Assembly (NCBI GenBank): GCA_040757715.1
Contig: JBFLWS010000005.1
Span: 1 to 64,000, forward strand
Direction of reading: 5' to 3'
Length of the DNA stretch: 64,000 nt
From: CAIMFV01 sp040757715
GTDB lineage: Bacteria; Pseudomonadota; Alphaproteobacteria; Caulobacterales; Caulobacteraceae
Shown: one piece after another, positions 7,551 through 17,379 of the stretch
How the letters are laid out: the number at the start of each line of letters is the position of its first letter
Numbering within the stretch: position 1 is the first letter of the stretch
Translations under genes and position numbers: made by a program
Notes under the pieces: model-generated
The model's database searches: none
Told to the model about the DNA's origin: nothing
The model's input: the letters and a program-made list of their open reading frames with translations, nothing else

Positions 7551-9332
7551 ATGAAACGATACGTCGCCTTCGCTTGGAACCCCGCCAACGAACTGGCTGC
7601 GGCGAGTATGGATACTGTGCAGCGCCGGTTAGGAGCGGAGCCCGAATGGATGTTGGTGCACGGCAGGCCTGGTTTCGCCATTGCTTTGGAGCACCCGCAT
7701 CCGCTTGAAATTCGCCCCCTCGGAGATGGCAGCGGCTGGGTGATAGGCGATCTCTACCAAAAGGCGGACTTCCGTCCTGCGCCTGACGTTTTGGGGGAAA
7801 TTCGCCAAGACTCGTTCCCGGGGCGCAGACTTATCGAGGACTTTTGGGGGCGCTATGTCGCGATTTGGCGCACGCCAGCCGGACTGGAGATTTTGCGAGA
7901 CCCGAGCGGCGCGCTCGACGCAGTGCGGTGGCGCGCCAATTCAGTCGATCTCACTGCATCGGGCCTTCCGCCGACGTGGATTGGCGACCTTGCGCCAAGA
8001 ACGAGCATAGATTGGGACATTTTCGCAGGTCAGCTTGTCGAGCCGATCTTGGCGAGTGAGACGGTCGCACTCAAGGGGATAACCTCGGTTCCGGCGGGCG
8101 CACATTTCGTGCAATCGCACAACGGCGGCGCTTATCAACGAATCTGGGCGCCCGCGACCATAGTGCGAAGCAGTGCGCCTACGCCTTTCGAGGGCGCCGC
8201 TGAGCAGCTCGAAGCTCTGGTGGATGATTGTATCGGCGCCATGGCGCGAAACAGAGGTCGAGTTGCGGCGGAACTTTCCGGAGGGTTGGATTCTTCGATC
8301 CTTTCTGCGGCCCTGTGTGAAGTTCCCAACGTCGGCTTCGCGGGCTGTGTAAATTTCTTTGGACGCGATCTTGAAAGCGACGAGCGCGCTGCGGCACGGC
8401 TCGTGAGCTCGCAACTCGGAATTGGGCTGACCGAAATTGCAAAGCCTGAACTGGTCTTTACCGAAAAGTCGCTGTCGTTCCAGCCTGTTGGAATTCGACC
8501 AAGTCAGAGCGCGCTCGATCACGTCTATGATCTGGCGATCATCCAATTCTGCGCCGAACAAGGAGCACTGACCTTGATGACTGGGCAGGGAGGAGACGCA
8601 GTTTTTCTGCAAATGACGACTCCTTTGGCGCTGCTTGATGCGCATTGTCATTCCGGTCGCGTTCAGGAGGCGCTGGCGATCGCGAGGGAAACACGCCGTT
8701 CGATCTGGCGGGTGGGGAGCGAAGCCTTGGCCGCTGCATTCGGATTTGCGAGGAGGTCGTCGACGCGGACGCCAAGCTTTCTGACCTTGGAGGCGGTCGA
8801 GGCGGCGAAAAGGCAGACCCATCCTTGGCTGATGGACCTCGGCGGCCTTCCGCTCGCAAAACGCGCCCACATCCGTGCTCTAGCCTATGCCCAGGTGGCG
8901 CACGGTGAGAGCCGACGTGGGCGAGCCGTGGATGTGGTCCACCCTCTGCTCGCCCAGCCAATTGTAGAATATTGTTTAGCCACGCCGGTCATCGACCTCA
9001 CCGCGGGTGGGCGCGGAAGAAGCCTTGCGCGCCGCGCTTACGAGACTCGATTGCCGCGCGCGACAATCGAGCGCCGGACAAAGGGGGATATGACTTCGCA
9101 TTATGGTCGGGCGATCGCGCGTAGCTCGTCGGTTTTGCAAAGCTTTCTCCTTGATGGTCGCCTCGCACGCACTGGCTTCATCGACCGCCCGAAGTTGGAA
9201 GCGGCGCTCGCGCCTGAGGCGTTGATTTGGCGGGGCGACTATGTGGAGATTTTACACCTCATGGTGATGGAGATTTGGGCTCGATACTGGACGACGGATG
9301 CGCCTCGGAGCCATCTGCATGCGTCACGCTAG
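7551..9332 (+). CDS. Lasso peptide C protein: asparagine-synthetase-like macrolactam cyclase
   Basis: The C protein adenylates the ring acidic side chain (predicted Glu8) and joins it to the freed Gly1 amine. The 593-residue product has asparagine synthetase B architecture with the ATP-binding SGGLDS at 243-248 and GQGGDA further on. The N-terminal half lacks the Cys2 nucleophile of glutamine-dependent enzymes, as expected for lasso cyclases. The ATG at 7551 lies two bases after the B stop. Its last 74 bases overlap the end of the convergent isopeptidase gene. Confidence 0.93.
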   Translation: MKRYVAFAWNPANELAAASMDTVQRRLGAEPEWMLVHGRPGFAIALEHPHPLEIRPLGDGSGWVIGDLYQKADFRPAPDVLGEIRQDSFPGRRLIEDFWGRYVAIWRTPAGLEILRDPSGALDAVRWRANSVDLTASGLPPTWIGDLAPRTSIDWDIFAGQLVEPILASETVALKGITSVPAGAHFVQSHNGGAYQRIWAPATIVRSSAPTPFEGAAEQLEALVDDCIGAMARNRGRVAAELSGGLDSSILSAALCEVPNVGFAGCVNFFGRDLESDERAAARLVSSQLGIGLTEIAKPELVFTEKSLSFQPVGIRPSQSALDHVYDLAIIQFCAEQGALTLMTGQGGDAVFLQMTTPLALLDAHCHSGRVQEALAIARETRRSIWRVGSEALAAAFGFARRSSTRTPSFLTLEAVEAAKRQTHPWLMDLGGLPLAKRAHIRALAYAQVAHGESRRGRAVDVVHPLLAQPIVEYCLATPVIDLTAGGRGRSLARRAYETRLPRATIERRTKGDMTSHYGRAIARSSSVLQSFLLDGRLARTGFIDRPKLEAALAPEALIWRGDYVEILHLMVMEIWARYWTTDAPRSHLHASR

Positions 9333-11763
9333 CTTCTTTGCCACTGAGCGTGCGATCGAGCCACGGGAGCACAGTTTCGTAAATGATGCGCACGTTGGCT
9401 GGACTTGAAATCAAGTGTCCCTCGCCAAAAAGCGTCATGAAACGAGCGTCACGGTTTTGCCGATAAAGCGCAGCGAACATCGCTTGGCCGTTCGCTAGCG
9501 TTACGAAATCCTGGTCCCCCTGGATGATAAACACGGGAGTTCGGATCTTATCGGCCATGAAGAAGGGGCTGTTGCGAGTATAGCGATCGGGATCGTGCCA
9601 CGGTGAAGTTCCGAGCCCGCCCTGACCGGTTTCAGCCCATCCTATGGAGGCGTTGATCATGGGACCGTATTCTGGCGATACGGCATAGAAGGGAGCGAAG
9701 CTGCCCCATCCGGCTGCAATATTGGACTTTCCAGCTTGGGCTACGATGGCGCGGAAACGGTCCGTTTGCGCGGCCGTCACCAGGGCGCCGTAGCCGCCGA
9801 AGCTATGCCCCCAAAGGACCATGCGCTTCGTGTCGGCGAGGCCTTCCGCGGCCACGGCGTCAACAGCTGCCAGAATTTGCGACGCTAGCCCGTCGGCAGG
9901 GTCCATGGCTGTGAAATCCCGCGGCAGGCTCGGCGCGAGTACGGCATAGCCATGGGCGGCGAGGAGTCGAGCGTTGGGGGTGAAAGTTGTCGAGTCCGGC
10001 CCGTACCGCCCTGGCATCTTGGTGTAGCTGGCGCCTGGATAGGGTAGCACTATGAGCGGGGGTGGAGCGCTGCGCTTGGCGCCTGGTGGAAGGAATAGCC
10101 AACTCGTGGTCGGGCGGCCCAAAGGATCCTTGTGGGGGATCGGCACAGCGACCATCGGGTCTACGTCCGCCAAGGCCGCGTTGACGGTGAGAACAGCAAC
10201 GCCTCGACCCGATTTGTGGACGGTGACGGTGGAAACGCCTCGCGCATCTGCCCGGCGCGTTGCGATGACGCCCTCCGCCGCGACGACCACTGAACCGTCC
10301 GAGGGGATCATTACGTCAAGTTTTTCGCCGGACGTGTCGAACCGGTGGGCGGTTTCTTTTTCGGCGACCCAAGCCCAATTCCGACGTGGAGTGGCGTTGA
10401 CTTCGAACCGATCCCCGCGTCCGAAACCCACGAGGTCGATCTGGCGAAGATCCGGCGCCTCTATCAACGCCTTCGCTTGGCCGCTGTCGCTCAGGCGGTA
10501 AAGGGTTTGGCCTGCGAACATCAGCGCAGTCTGGTTGCTGATCGCGGCGAGCCTTGGCGAGACAGCGCGGGCGCCGGCGGTCAGGTTGACAGGTGCGTTG
10601 GTCGTTAGTCGGTACCAGTCCGCTCGCGCCTTCGGTGCATCAATCGGTCGGCCGAAGACAAGGGGATCCGTGCCGATCCAATCTGCGCGGACCGTTGGAA
10701 TGCCGGAGCCGTGGTAGTCGACTTCTGGCCGGATTTTGCCATCGGTCCGGACGATCGTCTGGCCTGCATTGGCGTCAATTTCCAGAAGATCCCCATCTTC
10801 CCACCTTGCCGGCAAAGACCGACCAAAAACGAGCAACCGTTCTCCCACTGGCGACCATGCTAGTAATCCGGGAGCCAAATCTCGGTCCCGGAAAGGTTCG
10901 ATGACTTGGCCGGTCGTCAGATTGACAAGGGTGAGCGCTCGTCGCCGGCCAGGCGTACCGACGCGGACAATACTGTCAGCGGACGGAGCGAGGGCCTCTT
11001 TGTCGGTGAGAATGGCGGCGAAGCGGCCGTCTGGCGAGACTTCGAGGTCGATAAAGCCGCCCCGGGCTAGTTCCCGAACATTGCCCGTCTCGACGTCGAT
11101 TTCCTGGAGGTGAATGGGCGCGGGCGGCGACCAGACACCAAGATCGACACCGCTTCCGACCACCATGGCCGTAGGGAGCTTTCCGGCGGCCGCTTGCCGC
11201 CAAAGGGCCGACGTGCGTTGCGTCGTCTGGGATGTTGTTTTCAAGAGCCAGGGAAGGGTGTGCTGAGGAAGCCCGAGCACGATAAGGCTCCGCTCAGAAC
11301 GCCATTGAATGCTGCGCCCCCACGTGGCGGTCTCGGCCGGAACGCCAAACCATTTCGCAGCGCCGGTTCTAAGATCGACGACGCCCGTATCCCAAGCGTG
11401 GCCCTTCAAGCGCTGCACCACCATCCACCGACCGGTGGGCGAGATTGGTCCGGCGAGATAGCCGGCGCCAGACTCGGGCGGCAACAGGTCCTTCGCCGCG
11501 CCGCCGTCCTGCAGATCAGCGATCTTGATCCGGCCAAGTAGGGGAGTGGTGTAGGACTGAACGTCAAAGCGAGCTGCCGTATCGTAGGGCGCTTCGGTTT
11601 GCATAATGAGGCGCCGGCCGTCGGGCGACACTTCTGCATAGTCGAAACGCTCCAACGACAAGAGGTCTTCGAGTGTGAAGGGCCGGGCTGCGACACGAGC
11701 GCCAGCGAGGGCGATCGCAAGCAAGGAGAGGCCGATGGTGGCCTTCGAGCAAATCTGGCGCAT
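9259..11763 (-). CDS. S9-family peptidase, lasso peptide isopeptidase (E) type
   Basis: Enzymes of this type in lasso loci open the isopeptide bond and linearise the folded peptide. The 834-residue product has a signal peptide ending near GARVAARP (residues 20-27), a beta-propeller-like middle with repeated S-P-D-G-R motifs, and a C-terminal alpha/beta hydrolase with Ser654 (GHSFGG), Asp752 (GDQDF) and His783 (GEGHL). It is coded opposite the biosynthetic genes and 3 bases downstream of the receptor gene, in one operon with it. A general prolyl oligopeptidase is the alternative, but the context argues for the isopeptidase. Confidence 0.9.
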   Translation of the reverse strand: MRQICSKATIGLSLLAIALAGARVAARPFTLEDLLSLERFDYAEVSPDGRRLIMQTEAPYDTAARFDVQSYTTPLLGRIKIADLQDGGAAKDLLPPESGAGYLAGPISPTGRWMVVQRLKGHAWDTGVVDLRTGAAKWFGVPAETATWGRSIQWRSERSLIVLGLPQHTLPWLLKTTSQTTQRTSALWRQAAAGKLPTAMVVGSGVDLGVWSPPAPIHLQEIDVETGNVRELARGGFIDLEVSPDGRFAAILTDKEALAPSADSIVRVGTPGRRRALTLVNLTTGQVIEPFRDRDLAPGLLAWSPVGERLLVFGRSLPARWEDGDLLEIDANAGQTIVRTDGKIRPEVDYHGSGIPTVRADWIGTDPLVFGRPIDAPKARADWYRLTTNAPVNLTAGARAVSPRLAAISNQTALMFAGQTLYRLSDSGQAKALIEAPDLRQIDLVGFGRGDRFEVNATPRRNWAWVAEKETAHRFDTSGEKLDVMIPSDGSVVVAAEGVIATRRADARGVSTVTVHKSGRGVAVLTVNAALADVDPMVAVPIPHKDPLGRPTTSWLFLPPGAKRSAPPPLIVLPYPGASYTKMPGRYGPDSTTFTPNARLLAAHGYAVLAPSLPRDFTAMDPADGLASQILAAVDAVAAEGLADTKRMVLWGHSFGGYGALVTAAQTDRFRAIVAQAGKSNIAAGWGSFAPFYAVSPEYGPMINASIGWAETGQGGLGTSPWHDPDRYTRNSPFFMADKIRTPVFIIQGDQDFVTLANGQAMFAALYRQNRDARFMTLFGEGHLISSPANVRIIYETVLPWLDRTLSGKEASVTHADGSEAHPSSSIEPKSPSP

Positions 11764-11766
11764 GGG

Positions 11767-14700
11767 TCACCAGCGCTTGACGGCTTGAAGGCTGATGACG
11801 CGCCCGAGTGGATCGGCGTTAGCTGGGTCGTAGCCGATGCCCTGAGGTGCATCATAAAAGGGCGGGGCGCTATCAAAGAGATTGCGCACCGAAAGCGTAA
11901 AATCGACATTGCGCACGACGGGAACATTCCCCGACGGGCGGTATCGCAACTGAAGATCGGCCGTCGTCCAGCTCGAAATGGCCTTGCCGGCAACGTCGCG
12001 CTCGCTGTTGACGAAATGCAGCGCAAAGGTGGTTGCGAGATCTTTATGGAGCCATGTCGCGGCGGCTTCTGCTCTCAGGCGTGAGGGTTGACCTGCCATC
12101 CCTACGAACTGCGCCCAAGGAGAGGTCGGCGTTACGCGGCGCATATAGTCGAAGAGCCATGTGGCGCTCGCCGAGACGTCGAGACGATCGACGTCCCGGA
12201 TGCCCGTCCAATGAGACGAGAGATCGAGGCCGCGCACGTGCAGACCGCCAGTGTTGACGAAACGGCCGTCGACGATGGCGGTATAGGCGCTTGCTGGAAA
12301 TAGCGTGGCTGTGGGCGAGGTGGACTGCGCCAAAAGCGATTTGACGAGCGCGAGGTCAGAGGGGTTGGACGGATTAACGGTGCGAATGAACGGAGCGTAG
12401 ATCGGGTTGTTGAGCGCGTTGAATATGTCGTTGAAGACAGGCTGGGCGACTTCGCCCGTGAAGGCGGTGTCAAACCCCGTGAGGCTCAGTTTAAGGCCAG
12501 GGACCTGATGAGGCTGGATATCAAAGCCGGTCGACCAGGATTTTGCGTTTTCGGGCTTGAGATTACGGTTGCCGCCGACTTCCAGAAGAACCAGTTTTTG
12601 GCCGGCGCCATAGGGTAATATCCCCGGCCCAAAATCCTGGTGTTCGTATTCATCGGAGAGTCCAGGCGCCCGAAAGGAGGTCCCGTAGCTCGTTCTGAAC
12701 GTCCAACCCTCCGCAGGAACCCACAGGAGGCCGAATTTCGGATTGGTGGTTGCACCTACATCACTATAGCGCTCGGCGCGAACAGCGCCGGAGAGCTCGA
12801 GCCGCTTAACGCCTGGAAGAGCATTCCCAGGCCCTATGATGGGGATGCGCAGCTCCGCAAATGCCGCGTTGACGGTACGCACATAAGGGCCTTCGGTGCT
12901 GATCGACGGGCTCGCTTTTGACCCAAAACCGTCGGTGTCGGTCTGGAAGCGCTCCTTGCGCAGCTGGCCGCCAAACGCCGCGCGGACGTCACCGCCTGGA
13001 AGACTAATCAAAACACCGTCAGCTTTTAGGTTTATCGAGCTGACTTCGCTATCAAAGCGGGTTTTCACCCAACCGCTGCCTAACAGGTTGAGGAGCGCCG
13101 GAGAATTGGCCGAACCAGCGCCGTAGGGATTGAAGTAGCCGTCGTTCGCTGGGTTGTAATTCGACGACGGATCGATGGGCGCGCGGCCGAGCGCTTCACT
13201 GAGGATATAGCTGTTCAAACTGTGGTTCGTGTACCGGCGGCTAAGCTCATCCGCATAAGCCGCGTAAGTTTCGACAACCCAGGTGTGACCAATCTTTGCC
13301 TTGAAGCCCGCACTGAGACCAAGACTGTTGGAGGCGCCGTTCGAGTGAATGGGACCTAGTTCATCGGTGAAATCATAGGCGATCTGGTTGGAGCTCGCGC
13401 CGTTAGGTGAAACAAAGTAAGGATTTCGTTTGTCAACGGTAAGAAGGCTGACAGCTCCCGGAAGATTGTAGGCAAAGCCGCGCGAGCTAAAACGGGCTTC
13501 TGCACTGAAATCGAGTCGCTCGCTGATCGCCTGACCGACGCTGGTGTAGAGACTGTTGCGCGTCTGATTTGGCAGAATGTCGGTTCTTTCCCGCTGGTTT
13601 TCGAGATTGACTTGGCCGGCGAGGAAACTGGATGGCGTTAGCCCGACGCCTGACTGGCCAGCAGGGATCGCCCAACCTGGGCCATAGGCGCCGGTCGCCG
13701 GGTCAAGCCGCATGATGTTGCCCGGAAGGCTGTAATACTGGCGATGGTCGGTCCCGCCGAGCGAGCGGAGATCTGCGTTAGCGGTGAAGGTGCGTTCGGA
13801 GGAAGCGAGCGGGTCTTGATGATAATATTCATAGGTGAGAAGGACGTGGCCCCCCTCCCAGGTTTTCCCGAATGTTTGGCCGAGTTGCTGCTCGGCTGCG
13901 CCTCCGCGAGCCCCGCTGGCGCGAAGCCGGGTCTCAGCGCCGTCGATGTCGTCGCGAAGGATGATGTTGACCACGCCTCCCACGGCGTCGGATCCGTAGA
14001 GAGCTGAGGCGCCATCAAGGAGAACTTCAACGCGGGAAATCGCGGCGGTGGGAATTGAGGAGACGTCTGCAAAATCGCCCTTCAACCCCGCCCCTGCGAG
14101 ACGGCGGCCGTTGACGAGCACCAAGGTTGCCGAAGGACCAAGGGCGCGCAGATTTACACCCTGGGCGACGATGCTGTTGGTTCCCAAACGGTCTGTGGTC
14201 GAAAGAAATGTGTTTGGGGTGGAAGACCCGGAAAAATTCTGCGGAAGGGTTGAGAGATAGTCGGCGAGAGTGGCGCGTCCGGATCGGTCGAGGTCGTCCC
14301 TTGAGAACGCGACCACGGGCGAGACACTTGGACCTGCGCCGCGGATCAGGGTGCCGGTGACGATTACTTCGGCGACGGTTTCGCTCGCGCGTGGGGAAGC
14401 GGCGACAGCTGAGGAGGTCGAAGGCGTCTCTCCTGACGTCGGCGTTACACCGACGGTGGGCGAAGACGCCGGCCTGTTCGATGGGGTGTTTGGCTCAGAA
14501 GCGCCCCCTCCGGCGCGGGCCTTCAGCACGAAAACGCCTGGCGAAGTTTCCTGCGCGACGAGGTCGGCGCCGGCTAGGAGACGCGATAGAGCCGCCAATG
14601 GCGTGAGGCGACCACGCAAAGCCGGTGCGCGCCGGCCGCGTACGGACGCGTTGGTGTAGATGATTTGGACGTGAGCCTGACGCATGAAGGCGACGAGGGC

Positions 14701-14853
14701 CTCGTCCAGGCTTTCAGACTCGATATTGAACTCTGTGGCCGTATCGGCGGATGCGGCCGACTGGGCGATGGCTGGCGGCGCGAATATGAGTGTCGTGCAA
14801 AGAGCTGAAGCGGCGAAGGCTCTAATGCATCGCTGGTGGATACGATTGGGCAT
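11767..14853 (-). CDS. TonB-dependent receptor with N-terminal signalling (STN) domain
   Basis: This 1028-residue outer-membrane protein has a signal peptide (ending APPAIAQ), an STN domain (about 40-115, with FNIESESLDEALVAF), a Ser/Thr/Pro linker, a TonB-box-like EVIVTG, a plug (GVNLRALGPSATLVLVNGRR) and a beta barrel. Receptors with an STN domain pass a ligand signal to a FecR/FecI pair, which is encoded just upstream. In lasso loci of this kind it probably imports the peptide or a ligand complex so the isopeptidase can act on it (inference). Confidence 0.93.
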   Translation of the reverse strand: MPNRIHQRCIRAFAASALCTTLIFAPPAIAQSAASADTATEFNIESESLDEALVAFMRQAHVQIIYTNASVRGRRAPALRGRLTPLAALSRLLAGADLVAQETSPGVFVLKARAGGGASEPNTPSNRPASSPTVGVTPTSGETPSTSSAVAASPRASETVAEVIVTGTLIRGAGPSVSPVVAFSRDDLDRSGRATLADYLSTLPQNFSGSSTPNTFLSTTDRLGTNSIVAQGVNLRALGPSATLVLVNGRRLAGAGLKGDFADVSSIPTAAISRVEVLLDGASALYGSDAVGGVVNIILRDDIDGAETRLRASGARGGAAEQQLGQTFGKTWEGGHVLLTYEYYHQDPLASSERTFTANADLRSLGGTDHRQYYSLPGNIMRLDPATGAYGPGWAIPAGQSGVGLTPSSFLAGQVNLENQRERTDILPNQTRNSLYTSVGQAISERLDFSAEARFSSRGFAYNLPGAVSLLTVDKRNPYFVSPNGASSNQIAYDFTDELGPIHSNGASNSLGLSAGFKAKIGHTWVVETYAAYADELSRRYTNHSLNSYILSEALGRAPIDPSSNYNPANDGYFNPYGAGSANSPALLNLLGSGWVKTRFDSEVSSINLKADGVLISLPGGDVRAAFGGQLRKERFQTDTDGFGSKASPSISTEGPYVRTVNAAFAELRIPIIGPGNALPGVKRLELSGAVRAERYSDVGATTNPKFGLLWVPAEGWTFRTSYGTSFRAPGLSDEYEHQDFGPGILPYGAGQKLVLLEVGGNRNLKPENAKSWSTGFDIQPHQVPGLKLSLTGFDTAFTGEVAQPVFNDIFNALNNPIYAPFIRTVNPSNPSDLALVKSLLAQSTSPTATLFPASAYTAIVDGRFVNTGGLHVRGLDLSSHWTGIRDVDRLDVSASATWLFDYMRRVTPTSPWAQFVGMAGQPSRLRAEAAATWLHKDLATTFALHFVNSERDVAGKAISSWTTADLQLRYRPSGNVPVVRNVDFTLSVRNLFDSAPPFYDAPQGIGYDPANADPLGRVISLQAVKRW

Positions 14854-14991
14854 GGTGGTCGATGTCTCCCCTCATGACACCGGCGCTCCCCATCTACGGA
14901 TGGGCTGGTTGATACATTGGGCCGTGTCTGAGAGGTAGACACCGCAGCAGCCTCACAACCCTTGAGGATTGTGCAAAATATTTTTTCACAC
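14854..14991 (-). promoter_or_regulatory. Receptor promoter region with an AT palindrome
   Basis: This gap between the fecR-like stop and the receptor start should hold the target promoter of the FecI-like sigma factor. An imperfect palindrome, TGTGCAAAATATTTTTTCACA split around 14970-14990, lies next to the fecR stop. I could not define a clear ECF -35/-10 pair. Confidence 0.45.
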
Positions 14992-15981
14992 CTAAGGTTT
15001 TTGGCGCGCCAGAAGAATTTCGCCGTTGGCGACCTCTGCACGAAGGCCATGAAGTTCGCTCACGGCCGCGATGAAGCCATCGATGTTGCTTGTGTCGAAT
15101 GCACCCGACACGACTTCTCGTCCGAGATCAGGCGCAGTCAACACGATCGTTTTGCGGCTATAGCGGTTCATTTCGGCTATAGCTTGTTGCAAGGGGATAG
15201 CGTGAAAGAGGACGCGCCCATCGGACCAACTGGTGGCGGCGGCGACGTCTACAGCGACGGGCTTGGACGGCTTTCCATTCGCCACGAGTTGTTCACCTGA
15301 CACCATGACGATGGGCGCTGCCTTCGGGTGGGCCGGCTCAAAGACCTCTATCTTCCCTTGGACGAGTGTGACGCGAACGACGTCTGCGTCCTGGCGCACG
15401 TCGAACTTAGTTCCGACGGCGCGAATATCGGTAGTGCCAGCAGCGACGATGAACGGACGCCGTGCATCGTGAGCGACCTCGAACAGGGCCTGACCGTGAA
15501 TCAGTCTCACCAAGCGTTGGTGGGCTGAAAACGTCACCGCGATCTGAGTGCTTGTGTCGAGGCGAATTTTGGAGCCATCCGCGAGCTCGATCAGGCGATC
15601 CTCGCCGACTTCGGTTGAATAGGATTTTCCAAACAGCCCGCTGTTGGTCGCGACCTGGATGCCAAGAGCTGCGGCAAGAAGCGCAACGAGGCTCGTAAGG
15701 GCATATTCACGCCAGGCCCAAATCGTCGACGGCGCACGCTGTGAGCGGCGGTTTGCCGCTTCGGCGATCAGTGATGCGATCGACGGGTCTTCCCGAAGTG
15801 TTCCCATACGTTTCCAGGCTCGCTCGACCTCCGCATAGGCTGTTCGATTGCGCGGATTTCGCCGCCACTCCCGAAATCCTTCCAGCGTCTCAGCTGAGAC
15901 GGATTGCGTGTTGAGCCGGGAAAACCAGGCTGACGCTTCCTTGATGTCGTGCTCGTTGATCGCGCGGTTGAGGGATTTCAT
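14992..15981 (-). CDS. FecR-family anti-sigma factor
   Basis: The 329-residue protein has the cytoplasmic DUF4880-like N terminus (ASAWFSRLNT, GFREWRRNPRNRTAYAEVE), one membrane helix at about 94-112, and a periplasmic FecR domain (GEDRLIELADGSKIRLDTST, AVGTKFDVR). It should hold or activate the sigma factor encoded 12 bases upstream, on a signal from the STN domain of the receptor encoded downstream. Confidence 0.93.
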   Translation of the reverse strand: MKSLNRAINEHDIKEASAWFSRLNTQSVSAETLEGFREWRRNPRNRTAYAEVERAWKRMGTLREDPSIASLIAEAANRRSQRAPSTIWAWREYALTSLVALLAAALGIQVATNSGLFGKSYSTEVGEDRLIELADGSKIRLDTSTQIAVTFSAHQRLVRLIHGQALFEVAHDARRPFIVAAGTTDIRAVGTKFDVRQDADVVRVTLVQGKIEVFEPAHPKAAPIVMVSGEQLVANGKPSKPVAVDVAAATSWSDGRVLFHAIPLQQAIAEMNRYSRKTIVLTAPDLGREVVSGAFDTSNIDGFIAAVSELHGLRAEVANGEILLARQKP

Positions 15982-15993
15982 GGCTAAATCGAA

Positions 15994-16509
15994 TCAGTCT
16001 CGCAACTGAAGCGTGACCATGGACAGCGCCTTGGTCATGCGCCCTTCGACGGTCTTTATGGAAAGACCGCAGGTTGAAGCGATCTCCCGATTTGTCATCC
16101 CCGCGAAACGGCTCAACACGAACACCTCCCTCAAGGGCGGCGGCAAGGCCGAAACGATTTGCCGAAGCAGCACCGCTTCGTCCTGAACGGCGGCGACCCC
16201 ATGTTCTTCGTTTTTTGCGACATCTTCAATGCAGACGCTTCGATCGATCGTCCGCTCCGTCCGCCGTAACTGGTTCAGTGCTAGGTTGTTTGCGACACGA
16301 AGGAGAAGCGCCCGCGGGTGGCGCACGCCAGTGGCGGGTTCATAGGCGGCAAATCGAAGATAGGCTTCCTGGACGATATCTTCTGCTGTGTCGCCAATGG
16401 CCGGGCCGAAACGCCTCTTGATCTTACGTCGGAGCCAATCGGAATAGCGGCGGTAAAGGGCGTCTACTGCGCGAGCGCGCTCGGCGTATTGGTCTCTTGC
16501 GCGCGCCAT
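15994..16509 (-). CDS. FecI-type ECF sigma factor
   Basis: The 171-residue sigma factor has region 2 (AEDIVQEAYLRFAAYE, RVANNLALNQLRR) and region 4 (FAGMTNREIASTCGLSIKTV). The start ATG at 16509 gives the normal FecI length; the open frame continues to 16629 but that extension is Arg/Pro-rich and unlike any sigma factor. First gene of the sigma, anti-sigma, receptor, isopeptidase series. Confidence 0.92.
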   Translation of the reverse strand: MARARDQYAERARAVDALYRRYSDWLRRKIKRRFGPAIGDTAEDIVQEAYLRFAAYEPATGVRHPRALLLRVANNLALNQLRRTERTIDRSVCIEDVAKNEEHGVAAVQDEAVLLRQIVSALPPPLREVFVLSRFAGMTNREIASTCGLSIKTVEGRMTKALSMVTLQLRD

Positions 16510-16968
16510 GGCGTCGCTCCCGATCCGAGGGGAAGGGCGCGTGGCGGATCGACGCCGGTTGAAAATCCCGCGCGCAGCGTATGGCGGCGCCCGCCATGTC
16601 GGCGGGCGTCTTGCCGAATCCGCGCGCATGCGCGCGCGAGATCAATCGCGATGACGCCGATAAATCGCACAGGGGTTTCCACGCCCCATCAGCGCTAAGG
16701 CGCTGACAGGGCGAAAGTTGGCGCAACCTTCGCGATTGCGCAAGCGGTTGATTTGAATGCCGTTGAGGCGCGCTGTCGAGCTGAGGCAGATCGAGTCAGA
16801 TTTTTGAATTGCGTCTGGCTAAGGCGCTGACGAGAGCGGAGAGCAATTGCTTAGTCGCTTCTTCGAATGCGGGCTATTTCGGTCAAGCCAGTCCAGCCAT
16901 CATTCTATGTTTGGACGCTACCCACGTGATATCTTCTCCGTCTCACGTCATCGAATTCGGTTGGAATC
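16510..16968. other. Gap between the lasso locus and the antitoxin gene, with two dyads
   Basis: No gene is visible. Two perfect inverted repeats stand out: CGCCCGCC-5-GGCGGGCG at 16588-16608 and TCAGCGC-TAAG-GCGCTGA at 16689-16706. The sigma factor promoter must lie here, and either dyad could be an operator. The gap also marks the end of the lasso locus. Confidence 0.55.
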
Positions 16969-17181
16969 ATGTCGAGCACGGCAACCCTCTCGGAAAAATA
17001 TCAGATATCCGTCCCTAAGGCGGTGCGCGAAATCCAAGGCTGGCGTCCGGGGCAGAAGTTTGTGTTTATTCCTAAGGGCATCGGCGTCCTCATGGTCCCT
17101 GCGCTAGAGGCCAACGACCTGTTCGGGCTCGGGAAGGGCGCTGACCCGAGCGATTATCGCGATCGCAACGATCGTTTCTGA
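16969..17181 (+). CDS. AbrB/MazE-type antitoxin without a toxin
   Basis: The 70-residue protein has the SpoVT/AbrB swapped-hairpin pattern: STATLSEKYQISVPKAVRE, then GWRPGQKFVFIPKG. Such proteins bind DNA and neutralise a VapC or similar toxin encoded just downstream. Here the next bases hold only a fragment of a multicopper oxidase, so the toxin gene is missing, possibly lost at the junction. Confidence 0.8.
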   Translation: MSSTATLSEKYQISVPKAVREIQGWRPGQKFVFIPKGIGVLMVPALEANDLFGLGKGADPSDYRDRNDRF

Positions 17182-17211
17182 CACCTCTCAAAAGAAACTT
17201 GTGTTGGCGGA

Positions 17212-17379
17212 TTGGCCAACGAGTTGAAGGCTGTCGGCCACCTATCCCGTATTCGTTTACCAGCATGCGAAGTCGACTTCGTCGCGGCCAATCCTGGACG
17301 CACCCTGTTCCACTGCCACCAGCAACTGCACATGGACTTCGGGTTCATGCGCCTCTTCGACAATGCTAGAGCAGAGTCG
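17212..17379 (+). pseudogene. C-terminal fragment of a multicopper oxidase
   Basis: The frame encodes EVDFVAANPGRTLFHCHQQL and then HMDFGFMRLFDNA. This is the end of a multicopper oxidase, with the H-C-H-x3-H copper ligands of its last cupredoxin domain. Everything upstream of that domain is absent and the antitoxin gene abuts it. The sequence after 17379 is not family-like. It is a remnant at the left border of the GC-rich island. Confidence 0.8.
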
